Below, piece after piece: positions 50,556-62,354 of a stretch of 64,000 nucleotides of DNA; within the stretch, counting starts at the first letter, position 1; the number at the start of each line of letters is the position of its first letter. Made by a program: the position numbers and the translations under genes. This DNA is from Trichinella spiralis. Its lineage: Eukaryota; Nematoda; Enoplea; Trichinellida; Trichinellidae. The stretch spans positions 6,539,425 through 6,603,424 of the forward strand of contig CM012955.1 in NCBI GenBank assembly GCA_000181795.3. Reading direction: 5' to 3'. The notes below the pieces were generated by a model. It worked only from the letters and a program-made list of their open reading frames with translations. It made no database searches and was not told the origin of the DNA.

Positions 50556-53500
50556 AATACCGAGAAATTGTATTTTCTAATGAAAGGAATAATTAAAATT
50601 TATTTTTTTTTCTCGGATAATTTCAGGCGAAACTACACCGGATTATTGGTTAGCATCGTCGGGAGCAGCAGCGGCCAATGTTCTCAATTCGGCCAATTTA
50701 CCGGCTAGTCCGTATTCAACGATGATTGAGGCCGGCGCCGGTGGATACAGTGGCGTATTACCAAATGCTCTCGTATCCGACCTGACCCCGTTGGCACCGG
50801 TCGGTTCCAATAATTTGGTCAAATTTGGTCCAACCATACAGCCATCATTTTTGCCGGCCGCTGCCGCATTCGGCGGCCTACATCCAACACAAACTGGCGA
50901 AGCTTTGGGAAAAGCATTGGCTTCTGTATGAGATGGGCAATTTTTCACTTTTTTCTATTAAAAAATATATTCAAATTAATTTATATCATATTTTTCTTTT
51001 TCTCTCTTTGTCTTTCTTTACATTTCAGATTTATTCTGATCAGTTGTCTACGGGAGAATTAAGCTCTTGGGTAGCCGCAGATGCCGGACAGCAAATTTTG
51101 CCCGGTACAGCAGCTGACACACTTGGCTATCGAAATTTGAACGTCTATCCTTCTTCACTGGTAATGGAATATAATATTTGATTGAATTTCTTTTTTAAAT
51201 TATTCTGTCAATATGTGTACTGGTGTATATTTGTATAATTGAAGTGTTCACGTACGTAACAGAATTTTCTGTAATTGCATTTGTCGAATTTTACAAACAC
51301 TGAAGAACAGTAAGTAGAGAGGCGGTTGTTTGCCTACTCGGCTTTTGGCAAACAGTTATCATTTTAGTGTCGGTTGGTCAACAGCTAATTACTAATTTCG
51401 GTGGTTACTAAATCGCCAGTTGGAAGTATCTTCTTCCGCGTTGATTTTTCTTCTTCTTCTTCTTCTTCAGCAACACGTTTTTCAAAAAGAAAAAAAATTT
51501 CTTTCAAAAACTTGTCCAACGGAACAAATTTTCAATTAAACAGTCGAAGGGAATATAAGGAAGGGGGCTGGATGCATGCATCAATGCATGGCTTGATGTC
51601 ATCGTATGGAAAAATTTTCCATTGACAATTGCAAATTTAACCTTGAACGACATCCATCATCCTATTACATACTGTGAACTATTCTTTTTCATCTTATTCA
51701 ATTTTTGCATATTTTTCGGAGCATTATTTTGTTTTTCTTTATAATTTTTTTTTACTATTTTTCCTCTTTATCATTTGCTTGGCATGTTGGAAGTACAATT
51801 TTATTTTATTTTATTTTATTTTATTTTTTTGAAAGTATATAAATAAATAAATATATTATATATTTTGTTCATTTACTTCCTTGATTCTTTTGACGTTTTG
51901 AAAAAAGAAAAATCTTCCGTACCAGTTGGTCACTTTCTCTCATTTTTCACTTTTGTCGTTCTTTTTGCACTTTTTTGTTTTTTTCTAAAATCTGCTCAGC
52001 CGGAGAAAATCTGTTCATTTTTATTATTTATCTTGATCTTGCAATCTTGTTGGATCAAGAAAACAAAAAAAAATAAATAAATATATATATATATTTGATG
52101 ATTTACAATTTGATAAAATGTATTCCACAAACATGATACTGATAATATTACTTTGGATCCAATATTCTAATTTTAATATCTGTGTAGGAAATGAGTGAAA
52201 ATTTTTTCCATTTGACAATTATTTTCTGTCAACTGCTTTTTTATTGTTCTTGTTGTTGCAAACGTAAGCTGACGTCATTGCATTCCATTGTTTTTTTTCT
52301 CGTTTTCCTATATATATATATATATGTATGTATTCTTTTTTTTTGGTATGTCTGTCTGCGTGAAAATATACGAATGTGTAGCACTGTAGAATTTTGTTGA
52401 TTCGATTCGATTTGATTGTTCTGGTTGAATTGTAATTTATGGCGGTGGGTGGGTGTGGTGGGTAGGTGATGATTTTGTTGTTGTTGTTGTTGTTGTGGTC
52501 AGTGGGAAAATTTTTCACAAGAGATGCCAGCATTTGACGACCAGTAGTAGTAGTAATAGTAGTAGTGGTATAATGAAATCAATAGAATGCAGGAAAATTG
52601 ATTTAACCAAGTGCTATTTTGTAGAGCAAACAATCGCTAGAAGAAAGCGGCTCACTGATCGACAGTCGTATCAGTAGTCCGTCCAATGTGTTCAATGGTA
52701 AATTGAAATTGATTTCATTTGCTTTTTTATTTTTGTCCTTCTTCTTTTTATTATCGTCAGTGGTTGAAGATGTTTCGACGTTTGCAGGCTTACACGGGCA
52801 CACCCCAGATTTGAATAGTTCAAATGCGAGTTCCGATTTGCCGTCCGGCGTGTCGGCTGCTTCTGCCACTGCTGGTAGTGGCGCTGCTGCTGCTGCTGCT
52901 GCTGCTGGTAGTGGCGATATTCATTCGGATATTAACGACTTGAGGGCAATGGGCGCTTGTTCAACGGCCGGTCCGTTGTCCAGTATGTCCATTGGTCAGC
53001 CTCGATCGTCCAGCGTCGGTGGAGGCAAAAAGCGAAATCGTTGCGTGCAAAATGAAACGGATGACGCGATTGGAGGCGAAGACAAAGAACGACGTGAACG
53101 CGACCGCCGTAGCGCCAACAACGCCAGGGAAAGGTTGGTTTCTTTCTGTATATGTAAAATATATATATACCTTTGACGAAAATTTTCCCACCCAACTTTA
53201 CTTGTTGCATTGATTGCAGAATAAGGGTCCGTGACATTAATGAAGCTTTCAAAGAATTGGGTCGCATGTGTTCCATACATCTCAATTCGGAAAAGGTGCA
53301 GACCAAATTGGGCATTCTACACCAGGCAGTTTCCGTTATCACTTCTCTTGAACAGCAGGTTGTTTTTATTTAATTTTATTTAAATATTCAATTTTGTTCC
53401 CTTTTTACAGTATATTTTTCTTTTGTTCAGGTACGTGAACGAAATTTGAATCCAAAAGCAGCTCATTTGAAACGACGAGAAGAAGAAAAATTAAATGGTT

Positions 53501-53738
53501 CCGATGTAAAAATGGCGCCGCACGTCAACGTTCAACACATGACCAATACCGCTGTTCCAGGACACATGGATGCGATGCGTTTGCTTTCATCTGTTCCTGT
53601 TTCAGTAACACAGCAACATTCTTATTTTTCATTATTTATTCTTCTTTTTTTTGCCGTTTACAAATTTAGCCATTTTTTTCTTTTTGATTTCAGGCTACGG
53701 GAAGTGGCTTTGCTGAAACGACACATTTGACTAGCTGA
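50126..53738 (+). CDS. da: E-protein bHLH transcription factor (Daughterless/HLH-2/TCF3-4-12 type)
   Basis: Ten exons: 50126-50188, 50259-50312, 50396-50507, 50627-50925, 51029-51160, 52625-52697, 52788-53133, 53220-53358, 53431-53604, 53694-53738; 478 residues. Class I bHLH factors bind CANNTG E-boxes as homodimers or as partners of tissue-specific bHLH proteins. The basic region [10 protein letters not shown] ends exon 7 at about residue 359; the HLH follows ([17 protein letters not shown], then [20 protein letters not shown]). The E-protein extension [20 protein letters not shown] comes next. Residues about 171-181, GKALAS then IYSDQ, match the AD2/loop-helix activation motif (ALASIYSPDH in vertebrates). 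Residues 277-284 are eight alanines coded by eight pure GCT codons. The vertebrate AD1 helix was not seen at the N-terminus, so an upstream coding exon may be missing. A TACTTCAG acceptor at 50003 suggests a leader intron. The exon 9 donor (TCA|GTAACA) is chosen because it alone keeps the last exon open to its stop. Confidence 0.92.
50536..50556. repeat. (GATA)n microsatellite
   Basis: Five GATA units in an E-protein intron, following a CATA/TATA-rich run. Confidence 0.75.
51798..51827. repeat. (TTTTA)n microsatellite
   Basis: About six TTTTA units in the long intron (51161-52624) of the E-protein gene. Confidence 0.75.
52475..52496. repeat. (GTT)n microsatellite
   Basis: Seven GTT units in the same E-protein intron, 130 bases upstream of exon 6. 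Confidence 0.75.
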
Positions 53739-53936
53739 TGATGTATTATTATTATTATAATTATTATTATTATTTGCGTTTTTTGCTCATAATTTTATAT
53801 TTTTTTTTACTCTTTATTGAAATTATTGCTCTTCCGTCCGTTTGCTGCATACTGTTGTTGATTGATGGGTCGGGTCATGCTGAAATCGGAAAAAATGGAC
53901 TTGGAAAGCTATTCATTATTTTTTCTTAGCTTTCAT

Positions 53937-53960
53937 GCTTGCTTGCTTGCTTGCTTGCTT
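53937..53960. repeat. (GCTT)n microsatellite
   Basis: Tandem GCTT units about 200 bases after the E-protein stop, probably within the 3' UTR. Confidence 0.75.
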
Positions 53961-54594
53961 TTACCAAATTAATTTTTATCGTTTTGTTTTACAAAATTGG
54001 CTATTCACTTTGCAGTTTTTTTTTGTTTTACCGAACAGTTTGATGGAATATATTTTTTATACATTTTTGCTGCACCTTTCATCAAATTGCACCGGAAAAT
54101 ATTTGTTATTAATCAGTTCATGTTATGTTTTTTTTTTAAATATTTTCCACTTTTATTTAAAAAAATGTCCTATTCAAATTCGTGCATTCGGTACTTGTTC
54201 TCACTTCCCAAATTTTACACTTGTGCTTGCTTGATTATTTTTGCTTGCTTCACTTCGTGCCAGATCAATTCCACTATCACAACAGTCCACTAATTACATT
54301 CCTTTAATTTGCCAGTTTCAATGTGCAAATGACAGTTTTATTATTTAATTTATTTAACGTGGATTTTATTCAATTTCACTTTACATATTATTCAAAAAAT
54401 GCTTCCATTATTCTTATTTGTATCTGTCCAAATATGTAATGTCCATATGGTACATTGTTTTTTTTTTAATTATATATTCCCTCGACAACGAATACACACG
54501 TACACACACATATACCTGAAGAAGTAAATGCCCAGAAAGATATTTATCTGTATATATAGTCTTATATTCGTGTATGTGTGTGTCGGTGTGCGTC

Positions 54595-54665
54595 GTATAT
54601 ACACATATATATATATATATATATGTATCTATATCTATCTATATCTATATCTCTATCTGTATTTA
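54595..54665. repeat. (TA)n / (TATC)n compound microsatellite
   Basis: A TA run passes into TATCTA repeats, about 860 bases after the E-protein stop. Confidence 0.75.
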
Positions 54666-54940
54666 TTTATCTATATGATTTCCTTTTACATGTATGATTA
54701 TAATTTATGTATAACTTGACAATATTCAAGTGTTGGACACTTATCTTGGTATTCATGTTGTGCCGCCGATGAAGCGAGAGAAATTGACTTTTTTACCGAC
54801 ATTATAAGAAAATTATCTCGTTGTTATCCCGCTTTATGAGAGGCATTTATTTTATTCGTTTTCCAACGAGCACTGAAGTTGTTTAAATATTTGTTTTACC
54901 GTCCATACTAACTGATGCCTGAATTAAAATAACATGTATA

Positions 54941-54946
54941 AATAAA
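54941..54946 (+). terminator. Candidate poly(A) signal of the E-protein gene
   Basis: AATAAA followed by an A run, about 1.2 kb after the stop codon; several earlier AT-rich sites could also serve. Confidence 0.4.
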
Positions 54947-54959
54947 AAAAAGAGTTATT

Positions 54960-57900
54960 CACTGAAGATGGTTTTTTTAATTATTAAGTATTATCAGAAG
55001 AGAAATTGTAATTGTTCAATTTTTGATAACAACTGAAGTGCATTCATTTATTTGAAACTAAATTTTATGCATATATTTATTTATTTTCTTCGTGCGTCAT
55101 TGTATTCATTAAAATTATTAAATAGCAGTGACGTGAAAGTGTGCAGCCGAATGTTGTTGAATGAAAATTTCACAAGTGAATTGTGGTGGGTGTTGAGCAC
55201 AACAACAATGTGATAACATTTCAATTGAAAATTGTACAAATAATAATAATAATAATATGCTAATTTGACAAATAAATTATGTGAGCTGTTTTTAATTTTT
55301 TCAATGAAAATAACAATCTTCCCAAGTTGAATCAAATCAATAATAATAATTGGATAACTGACTGGGTGATTTTTCAAGTAAAAATGTTCAATAAGCGATG
55401 AACGTTCTAGCAGAAGAATAGAAGAGATAAAACAGTTTTGTTAAAATAAAATCTTGATGTTGTCAGTTCAAATTGGCGAAATTTTTCTAAACAAAAGTGA
55501 AATAAAGAAAAGGCAAATTTGCATATCAAAAAACAGAGTGTAAGTTGAAGAGAATTATTTAAAAGAAGAAGTAGAATGGAATAATTTTGCTTTACATAAA
55601 TAAAATGGCCGCAGCGTTAAGAAAGTATATTTCATTGTGTGAAATGATTGTAATGGGAAAAAAATTGAATGAGATAACTGACTGATTCAACAGTGGAAAG
55701 ATGTGTATTGAATAAACAAATGTTGAATAAAATATTTTTGGTGGAAAGTGGATTTTAAATTGGCTGTTGTTGTTGTTGTTGCGTGATAACAGACAGCAGC
55801 ATAACGCAGATGCAAAAGTGATATCTACCGCCCAACCGACGCGCCAAAAAGCAGCAACGGCCATTAAAAGCCGACGATTGCTTACTAAAAGCAACGAACG
55901 TTAAGTGCTTTTTCTTTTTTGTTTTATTTTTATTTTGATATTAGCAAAATTGCTATAGCCAGATGTGTGTTCTTTGTATTGAATGGAGAACGCGAATTCT
56001 TCAGCTTACACTACTATTGTTGTTGTTGTTGTTGTTGTTGTGCGTATGCAGAAATTTGGCGGGAAAAAGTTTTTCAACCAACTTCATTCAATATAGGATA
56101 AATTTTTAATTCAATTTTTTTCACTTTTATTTGTGAAATTGAATAAGAATATATTTCAATTTAAAAATCAAATTTTGCATAAAAAACAGTAATGATTATT
56201 CTCGTAGAGAAGCGAAATGGAATGAACGAATGATACAGAATGTAATCAATGACCCTGATGAATGTTGGTTAGCCAGGGTCGAATTGTTAGGGACTTTGGG
56301 AAATAAGCTTCTTTTTTTTCAATGGAAAAAGCTGTGTTTGTTGCGTGCGGTTCGGGGTCGACAGTTTGGCCCAATTCTGGTGCCCACCGGGGCCATCTAA
56401 TCCAACCAGGCAGCTGGCGATGATCCTTGACCCATCCTGGACCGTGAATTTAGACTTCACGTCGCCGGACAATTTTCCAAGCGTCAGATGGCGACGAAAC
56501 CCCGCGGCGAGCCGTTTGTCAAACGTTGACCGCTACACATCAACATTTACAGTATGACGAGACATGGGAGAGGGGGCATGGGTTGGGGTGAGTTGGATTT
56601 TCTGACATGAGGATAAAATGCATATGCAGAAATAGAAATGCCAGTATAACGACGGATCGAAGAGAAAAATAATTTTCCTCCACCAGCTGCTGTTTGGGTT
56701 GAAGGAACAAAAAAAAGAAAGAGAAAAAGCCACGACACTACCGGTGACCTTGGCCAAGCAGTTGTGGAAATTATCATCTTGGCCATGTCATTCGACATTC
56801 AAAACGGAACTCATTTGTCATCGTTGTTGCTGATGGCGAAAATTCAAAATTACCACAAAATTATCTATCATTTATGAAAATTTTTGAATACTTTTTGTCC
56901 AGTAAAATGACAAATTTCTTTTCCAACTTTTTCAAATTCAACAACTTCAATACCAATGATTATCACTTTTAATCAACAATTCGGCAGTCTATGTGAATGC
57001 TTTTGTTATTTCATTTTCATGTATTTATTTTATATGAAAATCAAATTTAACATCTGATTTTATGAAGGTTTTGAATTAAATTTTAAAAATATTCTTTGAA
57101 GAATTTCAAAAATAATTGAAAAGTTAAACTTTTTATTAATGGAGATGTACTATTTAAAAAAAATATTCAAAAAGCACTTTTTTAAAAATTTATTTCAAAA
57201 ATTGCACAATGTTTATTTGATCAGCAGAATTGGCAATCTGCCAACTTTTTGCTAGTAATTCTATCATCGTCGTTGAATAACTTCTTTCTTTCATTTGCTG
57301 CTTATTTCACTTTATCATGCTTTATTGAATCAAATATTTCTTTTATCATCATCAGCAATAATGCATAATTACACAATTTTTCCAACTTTACTACATACTT
57401 CTACATAACGAATAGATTTTAAATAACATACCATCAATGTTATGCAAAATTGTATGTTGATGAAATATTTAATACATAATTTTGTAGTATAATTGAAAAG
57501 TTTTTGAAAATTATCATAATTAATACGAACAATTCTTAAACTTCAATGCGAAATCGGTGCATTGTTGATAAGAAAATCAATAAAAAATATTACACGCAAT
57601 TTTTGAACTTGATTACTTTTAAATACAATATTCATTTTATCAAAAATCTGCGTCCGCTTTGGCGTGTGAAACGAAGCGTATCGTGTTAAGAAGAAAATAG
57701 TTATTTTTTATTTCATTTAATAAATTTATTTATTAATAATTTTACATTTTATCCGCTAAACATCCCTGTTTACTGTAACTTTCGTATATTGAAGTGGTTA
57801 AAAAATTTGCAATTTAAAATCGACCAAAAATATCAAATAATTAATTAATTTCAAAATAGAAAGTGGACCTATGATGTCGGCTTAATTTTGTTTGTTTATA

Positions 57901-58280
57901 TAAATGTCAAGCCGATAGTGTGTACACAAATTCCACCCTATATTAGTATTTGTGCGGAACACTGTTTACATATCAATTTCAATCATAAAATGAAATTTAT
58001 TTAGAAGAACTCCAAAGTATTCAAATTTAGAAGTGCATGAGTGGACTATGGAATGAAAACCGTTGAGTTTTAGCTAGTTTGATCTGTATTATCACGTAAA
58101 TCGAGACAACAGAAGTAAGGTCAGGTAACACGAGCACTGTAGCTAGAGATAGGATTCAAAGAAGCACAACAAATAAATAAACCTCATTGAGTTTATTAAT
58201 ACGCAAGGTAGTTCACACGCACACACACACACACACACACCATATATCTATACATATCCACACGTTAGTGCAGCATAATG
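54960..58280. other. Intergenic region with an unassigned GC-rich island
   Basis: Most of it is AT-rich and non-coding. Two GC-richer parts stand out. At 55,780-55,890 a minus-strand ATG lies next to a possible donor. At 56,285-56,560 both strands are open for about 60-75 codons and GC is near 55%. (TTG)n runs lie at 55,764-55,781 and 56,018-56,040. No protein family was recognised, so no gene is called. Confidence 0.45.
58213..58241. repeat. (CA)n microsatellite
   Basis: About thirteen CA units just before the copia fossil. Confidence 0.85.
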
Positions 58281-58289
58281 AATGTAATG

Positions 58290-58775
58290 TTTCACCATGA
58301 ATTGTTTCTTTCATCAACACTTCCTCTAACAATTCATGTGCTTGGAAACAATTCCCAACTGTTGACGCAAATTTTGTCCACAAACAGTATCGGTTTCTGC
58401 TTCAATACTGTGACGTCAGCAAATATTGTCATCAGCCACATCATGTCTTTTGCGGCTCACTGGCAGCGGCATATTTTACCTCGGTTGTTGGCAGTGCCAT
58501 CTGCAGTAAGATGCATAGTCCAGGGGTCCTTGCTTTATTTACGACTCCTTTTTCATCACGGCAAGGAATTGTTCCATCTAGTCGGTGTCAAAATCAGCCA
58601 CAATTCCATTATCGACATAAATCGTCATAAGCAATTTTGATCTTACTTTTAGGCAAACAAACAGACAAGGGTCTGTCTTTCAGATCTTGTTTTCTGAGGA
58701 ACTCCAAAAATCTCAGGTTCCAGCAGCGGGGAGCCTGCTTCAGGGGTAGACCCCGAGTATACATCAAAAACATGC
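58290..58775 (-). pseudogene. Ty1/copia retrotransposon pol fossil
   Basis: Minus-strand remains of a copia-type polyprotein. In order: a reverse-transcriptase block LKQAPRCWNLRF (about 58,710-58,747), the catalytic motif as IYVDNG (58,608-58,622; canonical YVDD has become YVDN), and IKQGPLDY. A deletion then jumps to the RNase H block ALPTTEVKYAAASE (about 58,456-58,500), and LFVDK (near 58,375) follows. Frame changes and stops fall between blocks, so it is dead. No long terminal repeats were found. The plus-strand frame across this stretch (58278-58640) is a shadow. Confidence 0.8.
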
Positions 58776-58799
58776 CGCTTCACACTTTGATTGGTTGTA

Positions 58800-59610
58800 A
58801 ATTTTGGGTAGAACTCTGATTGGTTATAAATTTTATTGGTTTACACGGCGGCTAAATTTGATTATTTGTTGTTGCGATGAATTGTACTCGCTGTTCGGAA
58901 TCAAAATTTCACTGGTTGTCATTTTCATGCATTCTATTTGCCAAATTTTGGTTTTTTTTTCATGGTCACTTTTTTATTCTAAGCTTTACAGTTTATTTTT
59001 TACACGTAGATTAGCTAAACTATACGTTTAAAAGCTGACTAGCAATATAAAATTATAAGTTTATTAACAAATTTGCTTGTAGCTTCATTTTTGTGTATTA
59101 TTATATTCATAAAACTGCTGATCAGATCTAAGAAATTCGCTTTACTTTAATTTAAACTGACTTAGTTTATTGCGTGCATACTATTCAGCATTTCAAAGAC
59201 TTTGTTCAAAAGTGCTTTCTATTAATTGTTTTTTTAATTTGATGAAGTTAAATATAAGTTCAAATAAAAGTATAAATTGAATTTAGAAGTTATGGATGCT
59301 ATTAGTAAGAAAGATCACGTGGATTCACCATTTCACAGAATTTCATAAATAATTAATTGTAATTAATTTTAGCACATAAATATCATAAAATAGTAAAGCT
59401 TCGAATATCAGAAAACTGACCATTAACAAGAAATCAAACTTTGACAAATAGCACGCATTACAATGACAACCAGCAAAAATTTAGGTTAGCGACAACGAAT
59501 AAAGCTCATCGCAACAGCATCTATTGAAATTTAGCCTGCATGAAAACCAATGCAATGTAAGGCTAATCAAATGTCGAGCGGCATGCCTTTGAAGTAAACT
59601 CGGGGAATAG
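58800..59610. other. Spacer before the tandem array
   Basis: AT-rich sequence without a recognised gene. The array unit begins abruptly near 59,610-59,620. Confidence 0.5.
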
Positions 59611-59910
59611 ACCATTTTCGCAACCGCAGTCATATCAGTCAACAGCTTGTCAAGTCAATTAGATCAGATCATTTAGCTGAAATAAGCATTTTTAGTTGAA
59701 AGCTTGTAAATAATAGCATGAATATCAACATTTCTCTTCACCAAAGAAATACAATGGGAATACCAGCCTAATATAGTGAAAATAGGCATAAAAATATGCA
59801 AAAAATGGAAAAAGCCATATATCAATTTCTTTTAGCTTTCGTAAATGCTGCTTCGTGATCAGGATTCATTTTGTTGTATATTCTCAAAATTTATTGTGAA
59901 AAGGGGTCCT

Positions 59911-59934
59911 AGGGTTGGGAACGTCCCAAACCCT
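59911..59934. other. Conserved hairpin of the array unit
   Basis: AGGGTTGGGA, loop ACG, then TCCCAAACCCT: a ten-pair stem with one bulged base. It recurs unchanged at 61041, 62171 and 63301. It stands out as a GC-rich stem in an AT-rich unit, about 100 bases from the tRNA-like block. Confidence 0.7.
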
Positions 59935-60013
59935 GTTTTGAGCATTAGAGCTTTTGCTTGTTGGCTCTACTCTCGGTCATTGCGCTGCGCTGTACGCCGC
60001 AATTTTCTTTTTT

Positions 60014-60094
60014 CATATCAGGACTCGAACCCCGATATAACAACTCTGCACAACCCCAGGCAAGTGATACGCTTATGCCACGTTCACTGCCCCA
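60014..60094 (-). ncRNA. tRNA-like block with A and B boxes (copy 1)
   Basis: On the minus strand an 81-base block has TGGCATAAGCG (60070-60080), close to the Pol III A box, and GGTTCGAGTCC (60021-60031), a perfect B box. They are 49 bases apart start to start, within tRNA gene range. The B-box arm extends into an ATATC/GATAT stem. A clear cloverleaf is not evident and no T-run terminator follows at once, so this looks like a tRNA-derived (SINE-head-like) sequence rather than a working tRNA gene. Confidence 0.55.
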
Positions 60095-61143
60095 CTGAAA
60101 TGAAAAATAAATTGTATATAAAGGAGAAACAATGCATAAATTATACTTTTAAAATATTTAAAATATCTCTTGATAATTTTTAATTTTTTAAAAACAAATT
60201 TAATGTGAGTTACAAAGTTAATAAATTAAAATATTAAAATGATATTTTTATTATTAAAATGAAGAAATATATTGAGAAATGAATTTTTTCAACTGCAATA
60301 ATGATTCATTATATATATATTTTTTGGTTTAACATTTTCTGTCACAACAATATAATGTAATATAATATAATATAATATAATACATATATATACATTTATA
60401 TATATATACATTCCCCTAATTTTTAAACAGAAAAAATACAGTTAGACTTTTTCATCTTGAACCACAAGATTTTTTTAACCTTGGATGCCTAGCAATTTGC
60501 GACTGATTATTAAAAAAATTCAACTAGTTTAAATCTGTTTGATTTTTAAAAGGCACCGATCAATAAGACTGAAAAGATAAGAAGTATTAGAGTGTAAGCG
60601 GATAGATTTAGTGATTTATGTGAATATCCCATTAACAATAAAACAAAATAAAAACCAAATTAGGTGTGCATTGCAAGTAATAGGGATGGAATAAGCGTTT
60701 CACAGTGAACACACAACGGCAAAAGTAACAACGAGCTAAAAAAATTTTTGCAACCGCAGTCATATGAATCATCAGTTTGTCAAGTCAATTAGATCAGATC
60801 ATTTAGCTGAAATAAGCATTTTCAGTTGAAGGCTTGTAAATAATAGCATGAATATCAACATTTCTCTTCACCAAAGAAATACAGTGGGAATACCAGCCTA
60901 ATATAGTGAAAATAGGCATAAAAATATGCGAAAAATGGAAAAAGTCATATATCAATTTCTTTTAGCTCTCGTAAATGCTGCTTCGTGATCAGGATTCATT
61001 TTGTTGTATATTCTCAAAATTTATTGTGAAAAGGGATCCTAGGGTTGGGAACGTCCCAAACCCTGTTTTGTGTATTAGAGCTTCTGCTTGTTAGCTCTAC
61101 TCACGGTCATTGCGCTGCGCTGTACGCCGCAATTTTCTTTTTT

Positions 61144-61224
61144 CATATCAGGACTCGAACCCCGATATAACAACTCTGCACAACCCCAGGCAAGTGATAC
61201 GTTTACGCCACGTTCACTGCCCCA
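61144..61224 (-). ncRNA. tRNA-like block (copy 2)
   Basis: Same block one unit later; B box at 61151-61161 unchanged, A-box region reads TGGCGTAAACG. Confidence 0.52.
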
Positions 61225-62273
61225 CTGAAATGAAAAATAAATTGTATATAAAGGAGAAACAATGCATAAATTATACTTTTAAAATATTTAAAATATCTCT
61301 TGATAATTTTTAATTTTTTAAAAACAAATTTAATATGAATTACAAAGTTAATAAATTAAAATATTAAAATGATATTTTTATTATTAAAATGAAGAAATAT
61401 ATTGAGAAATGAATTTTTTCAACTGCAATAATGATTCATTATATATATATTTTTTGGTTTAACATTTTCTGTCACAACAATATAATGTAATATAATATAA
61501 TATAATATAATACATATATATACATTTATATATATATACATTCCCCTAATTTTTAAACAGAAAAAATACAGTTAGACTTTTTCATCTTGAACCACAAGAT
61601 TTTTTTAACCTTGGATGCCTAGCAATTTGCGACTGATTATTAAAAAAATTCAACTAGTTTAAATCTGTTTGATTTTTAAAAGGCACCGATCAATAAGACT
61701 GAAAAGATAAGAAGTATTAGAGTGTAAGCGGATAGATTTAGTGATTTATGTGAATATCCCATTAACAATAAAACAAAATAAAAACCAAATTAGGTGTGCA
61801 TTGCAAGTAATAGGGATGGAATAAGCGTTTCACAGTGAACACACAACGGCAAAAGTAACAACGAGCTAAAAAAATTTTTGCAACCGCAGTCATATGAATC
61901 ATCAGTTTGTCAAGTCAATTAGAACAGATCATTTAGCTGAAATAAGCATTTTCAGTTGAAGGCTTGTAAATAATAGCATGAATATCAACATTTCTCTTCA
62001 CCAAAAAAATACAGTGGGAATACCAGCCTAATATAGTGAAAATAGGCATAAAAATATGCAAAAAATGGAAAAAGTCATATATCAATTTCTTTTAGCTCTC
62101 GTAAATGCTGCTTCGTGATCAGGATTCATTTTGTTGTATATTCTCAAAATTTATTGTGAAAAGGGATCCTAGGGTTGGGAACGTCCCAAACCCTGTTTTG
62201 TGTATTAGAGCTTTTGCTTGTTAGCTCTACTCACGGTCATTGCGCTGCGCTGTACGCCGCAATTTTCTTTTTT

Positions 62274-62354
62274 CATATCAGGACTCGAACCCCGATATAA
62301 CAACTCTGCACAACCCCAGGCAAGTGATACGTTTACGCCACGTTCACTGCCCCA
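62274..62354 (-). ncRNA. tRNA-like block (copy 3)
   Basis: B box at 62281-62291; same A-box variant as copy 2. Confidence 0.52.

Noticed and set aside
58278-58640. 120-residue plus-strand frame starting at an ATG
   Set aside because: The opposite strand carries recognisable copia RT and RNase H motifs, so this frame is a shadow.
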